Of a stretch of 64,000 bases of DNA, positions 33,350 through 43,378 are shown in pieces. Numbering within the stretch: position 1 is the first letter of the stretch; each line of letters begins with the position of its first letter. The stretch comes from Ruminococcus sp. (lineage in GTDB: Bacteria; Bacillota; Clostridia; Oscillospirales; Ruminococcaceae), in the NCBI GenBank assembly GCA_017478965.1, contig JAFVCV010000003.1:24275-88274 (forward strand), written 5' to 3'. A program made the position numbers and the translations under genes. The notes beneath the pieces are model-generated. The model searched no databases and was not told where the DNA came from. It worked only from the letters and a program-made list of their open reading frames with translations.

Positions 33350-33991
33350 ATGAAAGATATCTACATCGTGCTGATAAAAGCCCATACCGGCCTTGGGAGC
33401 ATTGCCCGCAGGCTCACGGGATATCCCTACACTCATATCGCTGTCTCCCTCGACAGGTCTATGACAGACTTTATCAGCTATTCAAGAAGATACCATTATT
33501 TCCCTTTCGATGCGGGATATACACACGAATACCGTGACTATTATGCTTTCGGCAGCTATGAGCGTTTTGGCGCAAAGGTGTTCAGATTAAGACTAAGCGA
33601 GGAAGGATATGCAGAGGTCATGGACTTTATCAGAAATTGCGAAAACGATAAAGCTCAGCTGTTCAACATTTTTTCCATGGCTACCATGCCCGTTATCGGT
33701 GGATTTCGGATCTACAGGGCCAACAACTGTATGTCCTTCACTGCCAGGGTCATCGAAAAAAGCGGCTGCGTAAGGCTAGAAAAGCCATATTACCGCTATT
33801 CTATAAAGGATATGGACCTTTTGCTCGGAAAATTTGCGGTTTTTGAGGGAAGCATAAGAAAACGCAGGCAGGACAGCCACGGTGACTATATGCGGAGTTT
33901 TGGACCGTTGAAGTTTTTCAGCGACATGGCAAAGCTCGTTTTTCCCCTGACCTTCAGGCTCATCTTCAGACGGCCGGAGAACATGGACTGA
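33350..33991 (+). CDS. Permuted papain-like (NlpC/P60 or YiiX-type) protein
   Basis: 213 residues from the ATG at 33350, which follows AAGGAG. The His comes first (YTHIAVSL, about residue 28) and the Cys later (ANNCMSFTARVIEKSG, about residue 128), the order of permuted papain-fold enzymes such as YiiX/YycO. No signal peptide is seen. Such proteins cut amides or thioesters in cell wall or lipid-linked substrates. It stands alone between two terminated units. The assignment rests on motif order only. Confidence 0.6.
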   Translation: MKDIYIVLIKAHTGLGSIARRLTGYPYTHIAVSLDRSMTDFISYSRRYHYFPFDAGYTHEYRDYYAFGSYERFGAKVFRLRLSEEGYAEVMDFIRNCENDKAQLFNIFSMATMPVIGGFRIYRANNCMSFTARVIEKSGCVRLEKPYYRYSIKDMDLLLGKFAVFEGSIRKRRQDSHGDYMRSFGPLKFFSDMAKLVFPLTFRLIFRRPENMD

Positions 33992-34115
33992 AAACAATCG
34001 CCGGTCAATTATACAAAAATTACATAAACTGTAAATATTGCCGTGATTTTTATGATAAATTTACAAAAACAGAGCAATAAACGACTAATGAACTCAGGCC
34101 ATGAGCAAAAAAAGG

Positions 34116-34144
34116 CTTGTAAAATATTTTAAAATATGATAAAA
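34116..34144 (+). promoter_or_regulatory. Possible promoter of xylanase gene
   Basis: TTGTAA, 17 bases, TAAAAC in an A/T-rich stretch, with a leader of about 65 bases. Confidence 0.4.
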
Positions 34145-34216
34145 CATATACAGGCCCGGGGTATAGGGTGATCTCCGGGGACTCTACATTATTTTGAAAG
34201 TGAGGTAAAAACACGC

Positions 34217-36253
34217 ATGAAAAAGAACGTGCGCAAAAGATTTATCGGCGGCGTTGCAGCCGTTGTGATGTGTCTGACTGGCGTTCTTGGCTCCTGCGGT
34301 ACAGGCTCTGACAGCAGCAGTTCCTCTGCCGGCAGCAGTTCAGCGGCTCAGACATCTGAGAGCAAGGCTGAAACTGCCCAGGGAGAAGAGACTTTCACCG
34401 AAAACGTTGTTGGCGAGTCAGGCGGCTACGGCTATGAGCTGTGGAAGGATAACGGCGACACCACAATGGTCATCAAGGACGGCGGCAATTTCTCCTGCGA
34501 GTGGAGCAATATCAACAACTGCCTTTTCAGAAGAGGTCAGAAGTTCGACTGCACACAGACCTACCAGGAGCTGGGCAATATCAGCGTGAACTACGGTGTG
34601 GATTACCAGCCCGACGGTAATTCATATATGTGCGTTTACGGCTGGACCAGAGACCCGCTCATCGAGTATTACATCGTAGAAACATGGGGCTCGTGGAGAC
34701 CGCCCGGAGGGGGTGCGCCTTTAGGCGTAGTCAATATAGACGGCGGTACATACGAAATCTATAAGACCACAAGGTATGAACAGCCCTCCATAGATGGTAC
34801 ACAGACCTTTGACCAGTACTGGAGCGTAAGGAAGGATAAGCCGGAGACCGACGGAACTAAGGTGGAGGGTACCATCTCCATCTCAAAGCATTTCGATGCG
34901 TGGGAGCAGTGCGGTCTGCACCTGGGCAAGATGTATGAAGTTGCTCTCAATATCGAGGGCTATCAGTCCCAGGGCAAGGCGGACATATATAAGAACGAGC
35001 TTACCATCGACGGCAGCTACAGCGCCGAGCCTGCGGTAGACGTTACTTCATTTGTGACCCTCGGGTTCTTCAACAGCGAGTTCGAGGACGGCGAAGACGG
35101 CTGGCAGCCCAGAGGTTCTGCTGCGATCGCATCGACAGGTGACGAGGCCAAGTCCGGCAGCAAGTCTCTTTATGTCAGCGGCAGGACAGATAACTGGAAC
35201 GGTGCGGCCATCGACCTTGACCCAAGCACCTATACGGCCGGCATGGCCTACAGCTTTAAGGCCGCTGTTATGCAGAAGAGCGGTGAGGCTGCCACGATGA
35301 AGATGACACTGCAATATAATTCCGGCGGAGCGCCTAACTACGCCGAGGTAGCTTCTGCTTCCGCACCCAGCGGCGAGTGGATAACACTGGAGAATTCTTC
35401 GTATGCTATCCCTGATGACGCTACCGATATGATACTTTATATAGAGTCTCCTGACAGCCTGACCGATTTCTATATCGACGATGCTTCCAGCGCCGAGTCA
35501 GGTACTCAGCCTTCCGGCGGCGATGCCAAGAAGGACGAGAAGAAGGAGGAGCCGGCAGAGGAATACGAGTTCGCTGACCCAGTTGCCGTTACCTCCGATG
35601 TGGACATTTCCTGGATAGACCCCGACAAGCCTATGGTGGCTATCTCCTTTGATGACGGCGCAAGCGCCAATGCACCCGGCGACCCCGCTTACAGGATAAT
35701 CGACGCAGTGGCCGACGCAGGTTTCCACGCAACCTTCTTCTATGTGGGCAACTGGATCAAGACAGAGGAGCAGGTACAGTACGCTTATGAGAAGGGCATG
35801 GAGATCGCAAACCACACCACCTCTCACCCCTACCTTTCCAAGCTGGAACCCCAGGCTATCAGGGACGAGTTCGAGAAGACTCACGAAAAGCTGAAAAACA
35901 TCATCGGCGCAGAGCCTTCCAGAGTGATGAGACTGCCTTATCTTGACAGCAGCAGCACCGTCACCAAGACCCTTAACGATGTTGCGCTCATATCCTGCTC
36001 GGTAGATACCAAGGACTGGAACAAGGCTACCACAGACGATATCGTTAACACAATAAAGACCGCTAAGGAAAACGGCACTCTTGAAAACGCCATCGTGCTT
36101 TGTCACGAGAATTACGCTACCACAGCAGAGGCTATGGAGATACTTATGCCTTACCTTAAAGAAGAGGGCTGGCAGGTAGTGACAGTTTCGGAGATGTTTG
36201 CAGTCCAGGGCAAGGAACTCATGGGCGGCAAGGTCTACACCAAGCTTTCCTGA
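34217..36253 (+). CDS. GH11 xylanase-CBM-CE4 deacetylase lipoprotein
   Basis: 678 residues. Lipobox LGSC at Cys27, then a Ser-rich linker. The GH11 domain (about 65-275) shows [19 protein letters not shown] with the nucleophile Glu and NIEGYQSQG with the acid/base Glu. A carbohydrate-binding module of CBM22-like layout lies at about 280-425. After an acidic linker, the CE4 domain (about 465-660) has SFDDGAS, NHTTSH and RLPYLD, the metal and catalytic motifs of NodB-type deacetylases. It would cut xylan and remove acetyl groups at the cell surface. Such bifunctional enzymes are known from rumen Ruminococcus. It has its own terminator. Confidence 0.92.
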   Translation: MKKNVRKRFIGGVAAVVMCLTGVLGSCGTGSDSSSSSAGSSSAAQTSESKAETAQGEETFTENVVGESGGYGYELWKDNGDTTMVIKDGGNFSCEWSNINNCLFRRGQKFDCTQTYQELGNISVNYGVDYQPDGNSYMCVYGWTRDPLIEYYIVETWGSWRPPGGGAPLGVVNIDGGTYEIYKTTRYEQPSIDGTQTFDQYWSVRKDKPETDGTKVEGTISISKHFDAWEQCGLHLGKMYEVALNIEGYQSQGKADIYKNELTIDGSYSAEPAVDVTSFVTLGFFNSEFEDGEDGWQPRGSAAIASTGDEAKSGSKSLYVSGRTDNWNGAAIDLDPSTYTAGMAYSFKAAVMQKSGEAATMKMTLQYNSGGAPNYAEVASASAPSGEWITLENSSYAIPDDATDMILYIESPDSLTDFYIDDASSAESGTQPSGGDAKKDEKKEEPAEEYEFADPVAVTSDVDISWIDPDKPMVAISFDDGASANAPGDPAYRIIDAVADAGFHATFFYVGNWIKTEEQVQYAYEKGMEIANHTTSHPYLSKLEPQAIRDEFEKTHEKLKNIIGAEPSRVMRLPYLDSSSTVTKTLNDVALISCSVDTKDWNKATTDDIVNTIKTAKENGTLENAIVLCHENYATTAEAMEILMPYLKEEGWQVVTVSEMFAVQGKELMGGKVYTKLS

Positions 36254-36265
36254 CAGTAAAAAAAC

Positions 36266-36295
36266 AAGTGAGCATTTCACAGGAAATGCTCACTT
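36266..36295. terminator. Bidirectional terminator
   Basis: AAGTGAGCATTTC-4-GAAATGCTCACTT with T's to the right and A's to the left, between the xylanase (+) and the lipoprotein (-). Confidence 0.85.
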
Positions 36296-36324
36296 TTTTG
36301 TTATAGCAATTTCTCAAGGCTGCC

Positions 36325-37059
36325 TTAGTAGGTGATGAATTCGATGCCGTCCGTGTCGATGCCATCGCTCTCCATCTGCTTTAGCAGCGGCTCCTTTTTG
36401 TCAAGCTCATCTTCTTCGATATAAATATGGAATTTTCCGTCCTCTGTGCTGTGCTCAAAGGAAAGCCTGATATCCGAGGCTATCATCGCCTCAAGTATCC
36501 TGCTGTTGGTCTCTTCAGCCTTTTCGCCGCTGAAATACGGTTTATCGGTGGAAAAAAGCTCGCCGTCAACAGTCCGCTGGTCCTTGGTCTGCTCCAGATA
36601 ATCAAGATCCTGACTGCGCTGTTTCTCTTCTAGTTGTTCTTCCTTATCATCAAGATCACGGGAGCTTAAAAAAACGACTTTTTCAACATCTATGCCTCTG
36701 TCGGTGAATATCTGTTTTATCTCTTCCGTCTGATCCTCATCATACAGACCAACATATACCGTCCCGGTACCTGGGTCTTCATAACAGCCGGTTATATACG
36801 TTTCGCTTGCACTGTTGAGTTCAACAGTAACGGCCATGACATCTCCGAACAGACTCTCAGGCCAGCCTTCCAATTCGCCAGGAAGGTTTTCACAGACCTC
36901 TGTCTCATCGTTATTGTCAGGAACGCTTTCATCTTTGACAGTTGCAGCGGCGGCAGTTCCATCTCCGGCTTTATCGGCGGCAGTATCTACGTTCCCACAG
37001 GCACAAAACAGCCCGCAGGTCATGATGACAGATATAATTGATGCTAGGATATTTTTCAT
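36325..37059 (-). CDS. Lipoprotein of unknown function
   Basis: 244 residues. The signal ends with a lipobox FCAC (Cys21). The mature part is very acidic, with an ADK/DGT linker, then two similar alpha/beta halves: VTVELNSASETYITGCYED...IKQIFTDRGIDVEKVVFL and IRLSFEHSTEDGKFHIYIEE...LLKQMESDGIDTDGIEFI. I do not recognise the fold. AAAGGAGCGACCACT precedes the ATG. It is a single-gene unit with its own promoter at 37117-37145. Confidence 0.75.
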   Translation of the reverse strand: MKNILASIISVIMTCGLFCACGNVDTAADKAGDGTAAAATVKDESVPDNNDETEVCENLPGELEGWPESLFGDVMAVTVELNSASETYITGCYEDPGTGTVYVGLYDEDQTEEIKQIFTDRGIDVEKVVFLSSRDLDDKEEQLEEKQRSQDLDYLEQTKDQRTVDGELFSTDKPYFSGEKAEETNSRILEAMIASDIRLSFEHSTEDGKFHIYIEEDELDKKEPLLKQMESDGIDTDGIEFITY

Positions 37060-37116
37060 AGTGGTCGCTCCTTTCTGAAATGGTCAGGTAATTACGGCTC
37101 TTAACTGCCTGACATC

Positions 37117-37145
37117 ATTATACCACGATCACGCCGAAAAATCAA
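37117..37145 (-). promoter_or_regulatory. Promoter of lipoprotein gene
   Basis: Minus strand TTGATT, 17 bases, TATAAT. Confidence 0.7.
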
Positions 37146-37167
37146 TAAAAAACTTACAGCGCAGGGC

Positions 37168-37650
37168 TTATTCCTTCACCAGCAAGCACACCGCCGTTGC
37201 CGACATACCCAGGCCCTCGCCGGTAAATCCCAGTTTCTCCTCCGTGGTGGCCTTGACGGAGATCTGCCCCTTCTCACAGCCGGCGGTAGCTGCTATATTC
37301 TCCCGCATGGCGTCGATATAGGGCGCCAGCTTTGGCCGCTGTGCGCAGATCGTGCAGTCAGCGTTTCCCAGCCGGTAGCCCTGTTCCCTTATCAGTGCGC
37401 AGACTTTCTTCATAAGCTCCATGCTGTCTGCACCCTTATAGCTCATGTCTGTGTCAGGGAAATGCTTTCCGATGTCCCCAAGAGCAAGTGCGCCCAGCAT
37501 GGCGTCCATAAGTGCGTGCAGCAGCACGTCAGCGTCAGAATGGCCGTCCAGCCCCTTGTCAAAGGGGATATGCACCCCGCCTAAGATAAGCTCTCTGCCC
37601 TCAGTGAGCCTGTGTACGTCATAACCGTGGCCGATGCGGATACCGTTCAT
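37168..37650 (-). CDS. ispF: 2-C-methyl-D-erythritol 2,4-cyclodiphosphate synthase
   Basis: 160 residues, the usual length. [10 protein letters not shown] at the start and [18 protein letters not shown] near 42 hold the zinc ligands; [11 protein letters not shown] and [16 protein letters not shown] complete the active site. It makes the cyclic diphosphate in the non-mevalonate isoprenoid path. It lies 2 bases after pheA and probably shares its transcript. Confidence 0.96.
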   Translation of the reverse strand: MNGIRIGHGYDVHRLTEGRELILGGVHIPFDKGLDGHSDADVLLHALMDAMLGALALGDIGKHFPDTDMSYKGADSMELMKKVCALIREQGYRLGNADCTICAQRPKLAPYIDAMRENIAATAGCEKGQISVKATTEEKLGFTGEGLGMSATAVCLLVKE

Positions 37651-37652
37651 TT

Positions 37653-38765
37653 TTATACCTCCTCGTAGTTGCCTAAGAATTTGAAATAGGAAAGCTCCGA
37701 GCTGAGCTCGCTTAGCAGCTTTGCCACCTCAGGGGTGTCGATGTTCCCATGAAAATCCAGATAGAACACCACATCAAAGTCCGTGTTGGCTATAGGCATA
37801 CTCTCTATCATTGAAAGGTTCAGTCCTGCAACGGAAAACTTTGTCAGCAGTCTGTACAGCGAAGAGGACTGATGGGGGAGTGCCAGACACACTGAAATGG
37901 TGTTGGCTCTCTCGGATTTCAGCGTTTCCTTTGATATGAGGATAAACTTGGTGTAGTTGTCCTCGGCGTTCTGGATATTAGTCATCAGGATATCAAGCCC
38001 CAGGTCTTTAGCGCAGGACTCCGAGCAAATGGCGCCGTACGGTTCCTCGCTCTGCCTGATAAAGCAGGCCGCTAAGGAAGTGTTTGAGTATTCATGGGTG
38101 CGAAGACCGTTTTTCTTAATGAAATCTGAGCACTGCTGCAAGCCCTGAGTGTGCGAATAGATGTCCCTTATGTCCTCGAACCTGACCCCCGGCTTGACGG
38201 CCAGACAGTGGGAGATCTTCAGCTTTGTCCCGGCGCATATCCTGAAATCGTATTTCTTCATCAGCTCATAGGTCTGCGCTACGGACCCGGCGGTGGAATT
38301 GATTATCGGCAGTATGCCGAATTCAGCCTCGCCGTCTCTGACGGAGCGGAAAATATCCTCGAAATTTTCGTGGAACACCGGCTCGAAGTCCTCAAAAAGA
38401 TTTGAACAGGCCAGGTGGTTGTATGAACCGTTAGTCCCCGGCACAGCTACGGTGTGTTTGCCGGAAAGGTCCAGTTTTTTGTACTTTATACTCTCTGCAT
38501 CAGCAAAGAACTCCTGGTACTGCATACATTTTGAAATGTCCATCAGGGTCTGATAGAAGACCCTTGTGGCCCCTTTCAGATCCTCCGGAGCGCTGTCGGT
38601 CACCCTTTTGAGTATCTCCTTCTCACGGTCCCTGTGAAAAACAGGCAGACCGTTTGCGATCTTGTATTCAGCCACCTGAAAGCAAAGCTCCATTCGCTTA
38701 TTGAAAAGCTCCTGCATCTGTGCATCAATGTCGTTTATCTGTAGTCTCAGTTCCTGTAAGTCCAT
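37653..38765 (-). CDS. pheA: Bifunctional chorismate mutase/prephenate dehydratase
   Basis: 370 residues from the ATG at 38765, preceded by GGGAGC; the earlier in-frame TTG lacks a site. The chorismate mutase domain (1-85: [31 protein letters not shown]) is followed by prephenate dehydratase (about 105-280: [25 protein letters not shown]) and a C-terminal ACT domain (about 290-365: [26 protein letters not shown]) that senses phenylalanine. It leads from chorismate to phenylpyruvate. The usual ESR of the ACT domain reads ESM here. ispF follows by 2 bases. Confidence 0.93.
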   Translation of the reverse strand: MDLQELRLQINDIDAQMQELFNKRMELCFQVAEYKIANGLPVFHRDREKEILKRVTDSAPEDLKGATRVFYQTLMDISKCMQYQEFFADAESIKYKKLDLSGKHTVAVPGTNGSYNHLACSNLFEDFEPVFHENFEDIFRSVRDGEAEFGILPIINSTAGSVAQTYELMKKYDFRICAGTKLKISHCLAVKPGVRFEDIRDIYSHTQGLQQCSDFIKKNGLRTHEYSNTSLAACFIRQSEEPYGAICSESCAKDLGLDILMTNIQNAEDNYTKFILISKETLKSERANTISVCLALPHQSSSLYRLLTKFSVAGLNLSMIESMPIANTDFDVVFYLDFHGNIDTPEVAKLLSELSSELSYFKFLGNYEEV

Positions 38766-38828
38766 ATGAAAAGCTCCCAACTGTTAAGATTGGCCGCATA
38801 CTGTGCTCAGACACGGCCCTGCTCCTAT

Positions 38829-38857
38829 ATTTTACCACATTTCTGCCATTAATGCAA
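38829..38857 (-). promoter_or_regulatory. Promoter of pheA-ispF
   Basis: Minus strand TTGCAT, 17 bases, TAAAAT, about 60 bases before the pheA ATG. Confidence 0.6.
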
Positions 38858-38958
38858 CACCATTAAATGACATTTTCGTTAACAGGCATAAGCTGCCGCC
38901 CTTAGGGCATAATAGCCCCAAAGGACAATGTCCCTTAAACAGAAAGGCAGTGAGAAAC

Positions 38959-39255
38959 ATGAAACGAAACGGACTTGAAGGCAAGCTTTCAGAGGATCGC
39001 AAAAGCAGGGAGTTTTTCGGGACACTTAGTCCCACTCTCAGGAGCCGGCTGAAAAAGACGGATAAAGCCAATTTTGAGCTTCTGGAAAAAGCCGCCGGAG
39101 GGCCGCCCGTCCCGGAGGCGGACCAAGGGCCGGTGACCTCCTCGGCCTCCATGCAGGAATGCACCGGCCTTATCCCCCAGGGCAGCGGACTGTCCGAGGA
39201 AAAACTCAGCACCTTCGGCGAACTGTTCCCGTTTTGTCCTGACAAAGACAACTGA
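38959..39255 (+). CDS. Small hypothetical protein, 98 residues
   Basis: The ATG at 38959 is preceded by AAAGG about 13 bases upstream. The first half is basic and helical (LSEDRKSREFFGTLSPTLRSRLKK); the second half is Pro/Gly/Ser-rich and looks disordered. I do not recognise it. The long upstream frame extension has no start site. It is followed by a terminator-like hairpin at 39315-39350, which supports its being a real unit. Confidence 0.5.
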   Translation: MKRNGLEGKLSEDRKSREFFGTLSPTLRSRLKKTDKANFELLEKAAGGPPVPEADQGPVTSSASMQECTGLIPQGSGLSEEKLSTFGELFPFCPDKDN

Positions 39256-39284
39256 GAGAAGAGCCTCTTACAAAACGGGGGGTC

Positions 39285-39313
39285 TTTACTTTTGGCCCGG
39301 CCTATGTTATAAT
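39285..39313 (+). promoter_or_regulatory. Promoter of radical SAM pair
   Basis: TTTACT, 17 bases, TATAAT, about 56 bases before the ATG at 39370. Confidence 0.6.
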
Positions 39314-39314
39314 A

Positions 39315-39350
39315 AATAAGCGGTCCTGAGGGTCGGGGCCGCTTATTTTT
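39315..39350 (+). terminator. Terminator-like hairpin overlapping a start site
   Basis: AATAAGCGG-15-CCGCTTATTTTT. It could end the 38959-39255 transcript; the next unit would start inside its left arm. Confidence 0.55.
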
Positions 39351-39369
39351 AAGATAACGGAGCCTTGAT

Positions 39370-41247
39370 ATGGAAGAGATCAGAAAAAAGCTTGACAAGA
39401 TACTTCTCAAAGCACTGAAACCCGCCAGGTATATAGGCGGCGAGATAGGCAGTGTGGTGAAGGAAAGGGACAAGGTCGATGTCCGTTTTGCATTCTGCTT
39501 TCCCGACACCTACGATGTGGGTATGTCACACCTGGGTATGAAGATACTTTACGGACTGAAAAATGCTGTGCCCAACTGGTGGTGTGAAAGGGTCTTTATG
39601 CCGGAACATGATTTTGAAAAGCTCATGCGTGATAACGGCATACCCCTCTACGGACTGGAGAGCCTGGACCCTATAAAGGATTTTGACTTCATCGGGTTCA
39701 CTCTGCAATATGAGCTTTCCTTCAATAATGTGCTGCAAATGCTTGATCTGGCCGGGGTGCCAGTGCTTTCCAAGGACAGGAAGGGGCTTACGCCTATAGT
39801 AGTGGGCGGGGGACCCTGCGTCTGCAACCCTGAGCCTATGGCGGACTTTTTCGACATTTTCATCTTAGGTGAGGGCGAAGAGGTCAATCTGGAGCTTTTA
39901 AGGCTGTATGAAAAAATGAAGTCTGAGGGTACGGACAAGGAGAGCTTTTTAAGGGCAGCCGCAGGGATAGAGGGCATCTATGTGCCAGGCTTTTACGACG
40001 TTGAGTATAATGATGACGGCACCGTCAGCTCCATAGTTCCAAACGTCCCTGAGGCGCCGGAAAAAATCAGGAAAAGGGTCATCACTGACCTGGACGGCGT
40101 TTACTATCCCGAAAGCTTTGTGGTCCCGTTCAGTGAGATAGTCCACGACCGTTCGGTGGTGGAGGTCCTGAGGGGCTGCATAAGAGGCTGCCGTTTCTGT
40201 CAGGCCGGGTTCATCTACAGGCCTTTCCGTGAAAAAAACATCGACACTATAAAGAGCGAGACAAAATGTCTCTGCGAACAGACGGGCTATGAGGAGGTGT
40301 CGCTTTCATCTCTTTCAACCAGCGACCATACCCGGATAAACGACCTGCTGCTGAGCCTGTCAGATTACACCGATGGGGAGAAGATCAATCTTTCTCTTCC
40401 CTCCCTGAGACTTGACAGCTTCAATGAGGAACTGCTGGAAAGGATACAGGCCGTGCGCAAAAGCGGCCTTACCTTCGCCCCGGAGGCCGGCACTCAGCGG
40501 CTGAGGGACGTCATTAACAAGAACATCACCGAGGAGGAGATAATGTCTACGTGCAGGATGGCCTTCGAGTGGGGCTATACCCAGGTCAAGCTCTATTTCA
40601 TGCTGGGTCTGCCGGAGGAAACTGACGAGGACGTAAGGGGCATAGCGGAGCTTGCCGAGAAGATATTGCAGCTCTATTACGATACACCAAAGGAGAAACG
40701 GGGCAGGTCGGTACAGATCGCTGTCTCCACCGCCACCTTCGTGCCGAAGCCCTTCACCCCCTTCGAGTTCGAGCCTCAGGCCACACCGGAGGAGATCATG
40801 CACAAGCAGGAGGTCCTGCGCTCGGCTGTGAAAAGTCCTAAGAAGATAAGGCTCAGTATGCACTTTCAGAACACTTCTATTCTGGAGGCCGTCCTTGCGA
40901 GAGGGGACAGAAGGCTCTGCAAGGTCATCTTCGACGCCTGGAAAAAGGGCTGCTATATGGACAGCTGGGACGAGTATTTCAACTTTGCTCTCTGGCAGGA
41001 GGCCTTTGAGGAAAACGGCATTGATATGGGCTTTTATGCGGACCGTCGGCGCAGCTACGATGAGACGGCGCCCTGGTCGCATCTTGACTATCTGGTCAGC
41101 CGGGATTTTCTGATAAGAGAGAACAAAAAAGCTCACCGGGCCATCACTACCCGCAACTGTAAAGAGGGTTGTTCGGGCTGTGGGATAGGTGCGGATATGG
41201 GAGGTGTTTACTGTGGCGGAAAAAATGCTTCAGCCCAAAAACGTTGA
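39370..41247 (+). CDS. Radical SAM protein, TIGR03960 family
   Basis: 625 residues. An N-terminal B12-binding-like domain (about 40-190: FAFCFPDTYDVGMSHLG, VGGGPCVCNPEP, GEGEEVN) precedes the radical SAM core with CIRGCRFCQAG at about 266-276. The C-terminus ends in a Cys-rich tail (NCKEGCSGCG) that could bind another cluster. Members nearly always sit beside the TIGR03936 protein, as here, and near ribosomal or RNase genes. The reaction is unknown to me; a tRNA or rRNA role has been thought likely. Confidence 0.9.
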   Translation: MEEIRKKLDKILLKALKPARYIGGEIGSVVKERDKVDVRFAFCFPDTYDVGMSHLGMKILYGLKNAVPNWWCERVFMPEHDFEKLMRDNGIPLYGLESLDPIKDFDFIGFTLQYELSFNNVLQMLDLAGVPVLSKDRKGLTPIVVGGGPCVCNPEPMADFFDIFILGEGEEVNLELLRLYEKMKSEGTDKESFLRAAAGIEGIYVPGFYDVEYNDDGTVSSIVPNVPEAPEKIRKRVITDLDGVYYPESFVVPFSEIVHDRSVVEVLRGCIRGCRFCQAGFIYRPFREKNIDTIKSETKCLCEQTGYEEVSLSSLSTSDHTRINDLLLSLSDYTDGEKINLSLPSLRLDSFNEELLERIQAVRKSGLTFAPEAGTQRLRDVINKNITEEEIMSTCRMAFEWGYTQVKLYFMLGLPEETDEDVRGIAELAEKILQLYYDTPKEKRGRSVQIAVSTATFVPKPFTPFEFEPQATPEEIMHKQEVLRSAVKSPKKIRLSMHFQNTSILEAVLARGDRRLCKVIFDAWKKGCYMDSWDEYFNFALWQEAFEENGIDMGFYADRRRSYDETAPWSHLDYLVSRDFLIRENKKAHRAITTRNCKEGCSGCGIGADMGGVYCGGKNASAQKR

Positions 41248-41920
41248 CCTGAGACTGGAGAGGTTCGACCGGAGGATAGTTTACGAAAAATGCGGCCGTG
41301 CCAAATACATATCTCATCTTGACCTTATGAGGGCAATGCAGAGGGCCATAAAGCGGGCAGGCCTGCCGGTGTGGTATACCCAGGGCTTTAACCCGCATAT
41401 CTACCTGATGTTCCCGCTGACCCTGTCTCTGGGCTTTGAGAGCCGGGTGGAGGTCATGGATCTGGCGCTGCTGGAGGATATGCCTTTTGAGGAAACTGTC
41501 AGAAGGCTGGACGCTCAGATGTCTGAGGGAATGAGGATAGTTTCCTGCGCTCTCCCTGTGCATAAGCACACTGAGATAACCCATGCAGGATATAAGATAA
41601 GGTTCACCGCCGACAGGAGTCCTGAGGAGTGCAGAGGGCTGTTTGAGGAGTTTCTGGCCAGGGACAAGATAGAGATCGAAAAAAGGACCAAAAAGAAGAC
41701 CGCAAACATCGTTGATATCCGGCCGTTTATCGACGTCAGGGAGATATCCTGCGGCGGGGACGGGGTGTGTCTTGACCTGCTGCTCCCGGCTGGAGGGAGC
41801 TTTAGTCTCAATGCAAATGTGGTCATAGAGACTTTTTTTGAGATGTACGGTCTTGAATGTGACGAACTTTGTATAGAACGCACAAAAATACTTATCGCAA
41901 ACGGCAAATTATTTACCTAG
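41213..41920 (+). CDS. Radical SAM-associated protein, TIGR03936/DUF2344 family
   Basis: 235 residues from the GTG at 41213, which lies 6 bases after GGGAGGTG; the earlier ATG at 41189 has no site. The N-terminal signature RAKYISHLDLMRAMQRAIKR, then FNPHIYLMFPLTLSLGFES, defines the family. It overlaps the radical SAM gene by 35 bases and is its constant partner. The rplS promoter begins a few bases after its stop. Confidence 0.9.
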   Translation: MAEKMLQPKNVDLRLERFDRRIVYEKCGRAKYISHLDLMRAMQRAIKRAGLPVWYTQGFNPHIYLMFPLTLSLGFESRVEVMDLALLEDMPFEETVRRLDAQMSEGMRIVSCALPVHKHTEITHAGYKIRFTADRSPEECRGLFEEFLARDKIEIEKRTKKKTANIVDIRPFIDVREISCGGDGVCLDLLLPAGGSFSLNANVVIETFFEMYGLECDELCIERTKILIANGKLFT

Positions 41921-41927
41921 GAGACTG

Positions 41928-41956
41928 TTGAAAAAAAGGGAACAATGTGGTATAAT
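41928..41956 (+). promoter_or_regulatory. Promoter of rplS
   Basis: TTGAAA, 17 bases, TATAAT, leaving a leader of about 150 bases. Confidence 0.8.
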
Positions 41957-41963
41957 ATTAAAG

Positions 41964-42112
41964 CATTTGAATTACCGTCGTTTATCTGCGACGAGAGTTA
42001 ATGCCATTCCCGGGGGAGGGTCCTTCGGGCGACATTAAAGCGGACGGTCCTCTGGCTGCTGTTTATGCTGCACAGCGTATGAACGTCTGAAAATAAGAAG
42101 GAGGAATTTAAA
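41964..42112 (+). promoter_or_regulatory. Structured leader of rplS (candidate L19 leader)
   Basis: About 150 untranslated bases with a small CGTCG/CGACG stem (near 41979-41996) and several G/C-rich pairing segments. L19 leaders that bind the protein are known in Firmicutes; I cannot confirm a match to that family by eye. Confidence 0.4.
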
Positions 42113-42457
42113 GTGGACGCTTTAAAACTTATCGCACAGTCAAGCATGAAAGCAGAGGCACCCGTAGTCAACGTTGGTGACACAGTAAGGGTACACGTAC
42201 TTATCACCGAGGGTGACAAGTCCAGGATACAGGTATTCGAGGGCACAGTCATCGCTAAGAAGCACGGCGGCATCAGCGAGACCTTCACTGTAAGAAGAGT
42301 AGCTCACGGCTGCGGCATCGAGAGGGTATTCCCTGTTCATTCGCCTGCTGTTTCCAAGGTCGAGGTCGTTAGGAGCGGTAAGGTCCGCAGGGCTAAGCTG
42401 TACTATCTGCGCAGCAGAGTTGGTAAGGCAGCTAAGGTCAAGGAACTTGTTAAGTAA
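42113..42457 (+). CDS. rplS: Ribosomal protein L19
   Basis: 114 residues from a GTG after GAAGGAGGAATTTAAA. The family blocks are plain: [62 protein letters not shown]. It is part of the large ribosomal subunit near the 30S interface. It is a single-gene unit with its own promoter, leader and terminator. Confidence 0.97.
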   Translation: MDALKLIAQSSMKAEAPVVNVGDTVRVHVLITEGDKSRIQVFEGTVIAKKHGGISETFTVRRVAHGCGIERVFPVHSPAVSKVEVVRSGKVRRAKLYYLRSRVGKAAKVKELVK

Positions 42458-42468
42458 TTTCTTCGTGG

Positions 42469-42496
42469 AAAAGAGTCGGTCATACCGGCTCTTTTT
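42469..42496 (+). terminator. Terminator of rplS
   Basis: AAGAGTCGGT-CAT-ACCGGCTCTT with one G-T pair, then T's. Confidence 0.85.
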
Positions 42497-42572
42497 GTTT
42501 TCAGACGCCCTGGGGGCTGCATTGGAAATATTAATAAAATAAGTATAAATTCAGATTTTTTTTAGAAAACTA

Positions 42573-42601
42573 TTGTAATTTGCGGCACTATTTGTTATAA
42601 T
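42573..42601 (+). promoter_or_regulatory. Promoter of signal peptidase operon
   Basis: TTGTAA, 17 bases, TATAAT, about 70 bases before the first lepB. Confidence 0.7.
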
Positions 42602-42673
42602 TATTCTATATGACAGTTCGTGCCTTCGGACCGGACTGGGCTTTGAAAAACAGATATCAAGAGGAACATAGAT

Positions 42674-43372
42674 ATGGATAATGAAAACAACGAAAAGATA
42701 GAAGATATTGAGAATACTCAGGACGGTCAGGAAAGTCCGGAAGCTGAGAAGAAGTTCGGAGAGGTCAGCGAGGAGGATATCGAGCTTGCCAGGGAAGCCG
42801 AACCGGAGGATATAAAGGAGGACGGGCCCTTCGATATCAAGAATGAGATCATCGAGTGGCTGGAGTCTTTCGTGTTCGCTATGTTCGTGGTCATCATGCT
42901 GTTTACTTTCCTGTTCAGGATAGTGATGGTGGACGGCGGTTCCATGAACGATACGCTTATAGACCAGGACAGACTGGTGCTGCTGCATCTCAATTATCAC
43001 CCCGAAAGGGACGATATCGTGGTCATCAACAGCACGGCCCTCAATAAGACCATAATCAAGAGAGTCATCGGACTGGCGGGGGATAAGGTGGTCATAGACT
43101 ACAATAACAATTCCGTGACGGTCAACGGCAGCAAGCTCTCTAACGAGCATATAAAGGCCATAATGGTCGATGGCGGGTATTTTGACCGCAGTTATATGAC
43201 CGCTCAGGGGGTCTATGAGTATGAGGTCCCTGAGGGTATGATATTTGTGATGGGCGATAACCGCAACGATTCCAAGGACAGCCGGTCCATAGGCTTTATC
43301 GAGGAGGATACTGTGATGGGAAAGGCCGTTTTCAGGCTCTATCCCATAGGCTCTTTCGGCAAGGTGGACTGA
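42674..43372 (+). CDS. lepB: Signal peptidase I, first of tandem pair
   Basis: 232 residues. A long acidic cytoplasmic N-terminus (1-58) precedes one membrane helix (about 62-85). The catalytic Ser is in GGSMNDTL (about residue 95) and the Lys in IIKRVIGLAGDK (about 136); MGDNRNDSKDSR is the conserved late box. It cuts signal peptides on the outer face. The second copy starts 6 bases later. The acidic N-terminus is not shared by that copy, so they may differ in partners. Confidence 0.94.
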   Translation: MDNENNEKIEDIENTQDGQESPEAEKKFGEVSEEDIELAREAEPEDIKEDGPFDIKNEIIEWLESFVFAMFVVIMLFTFLFRIVMVDGGSMNDTLIDQDRLVLLHLNYHPERDDIVVINSTALNKTIIKRVIGLAGDKVVIDYNNNSVTVNGSKLSNEHIKAIMVDGGYFDRSYMTAQGVYEYEVPEGMIFVMGDNRNDSKDSRSIGFIEEDTVMGKAVFRLYPIGSFGKVD

Positions 43373-43378
43373 TATCCG

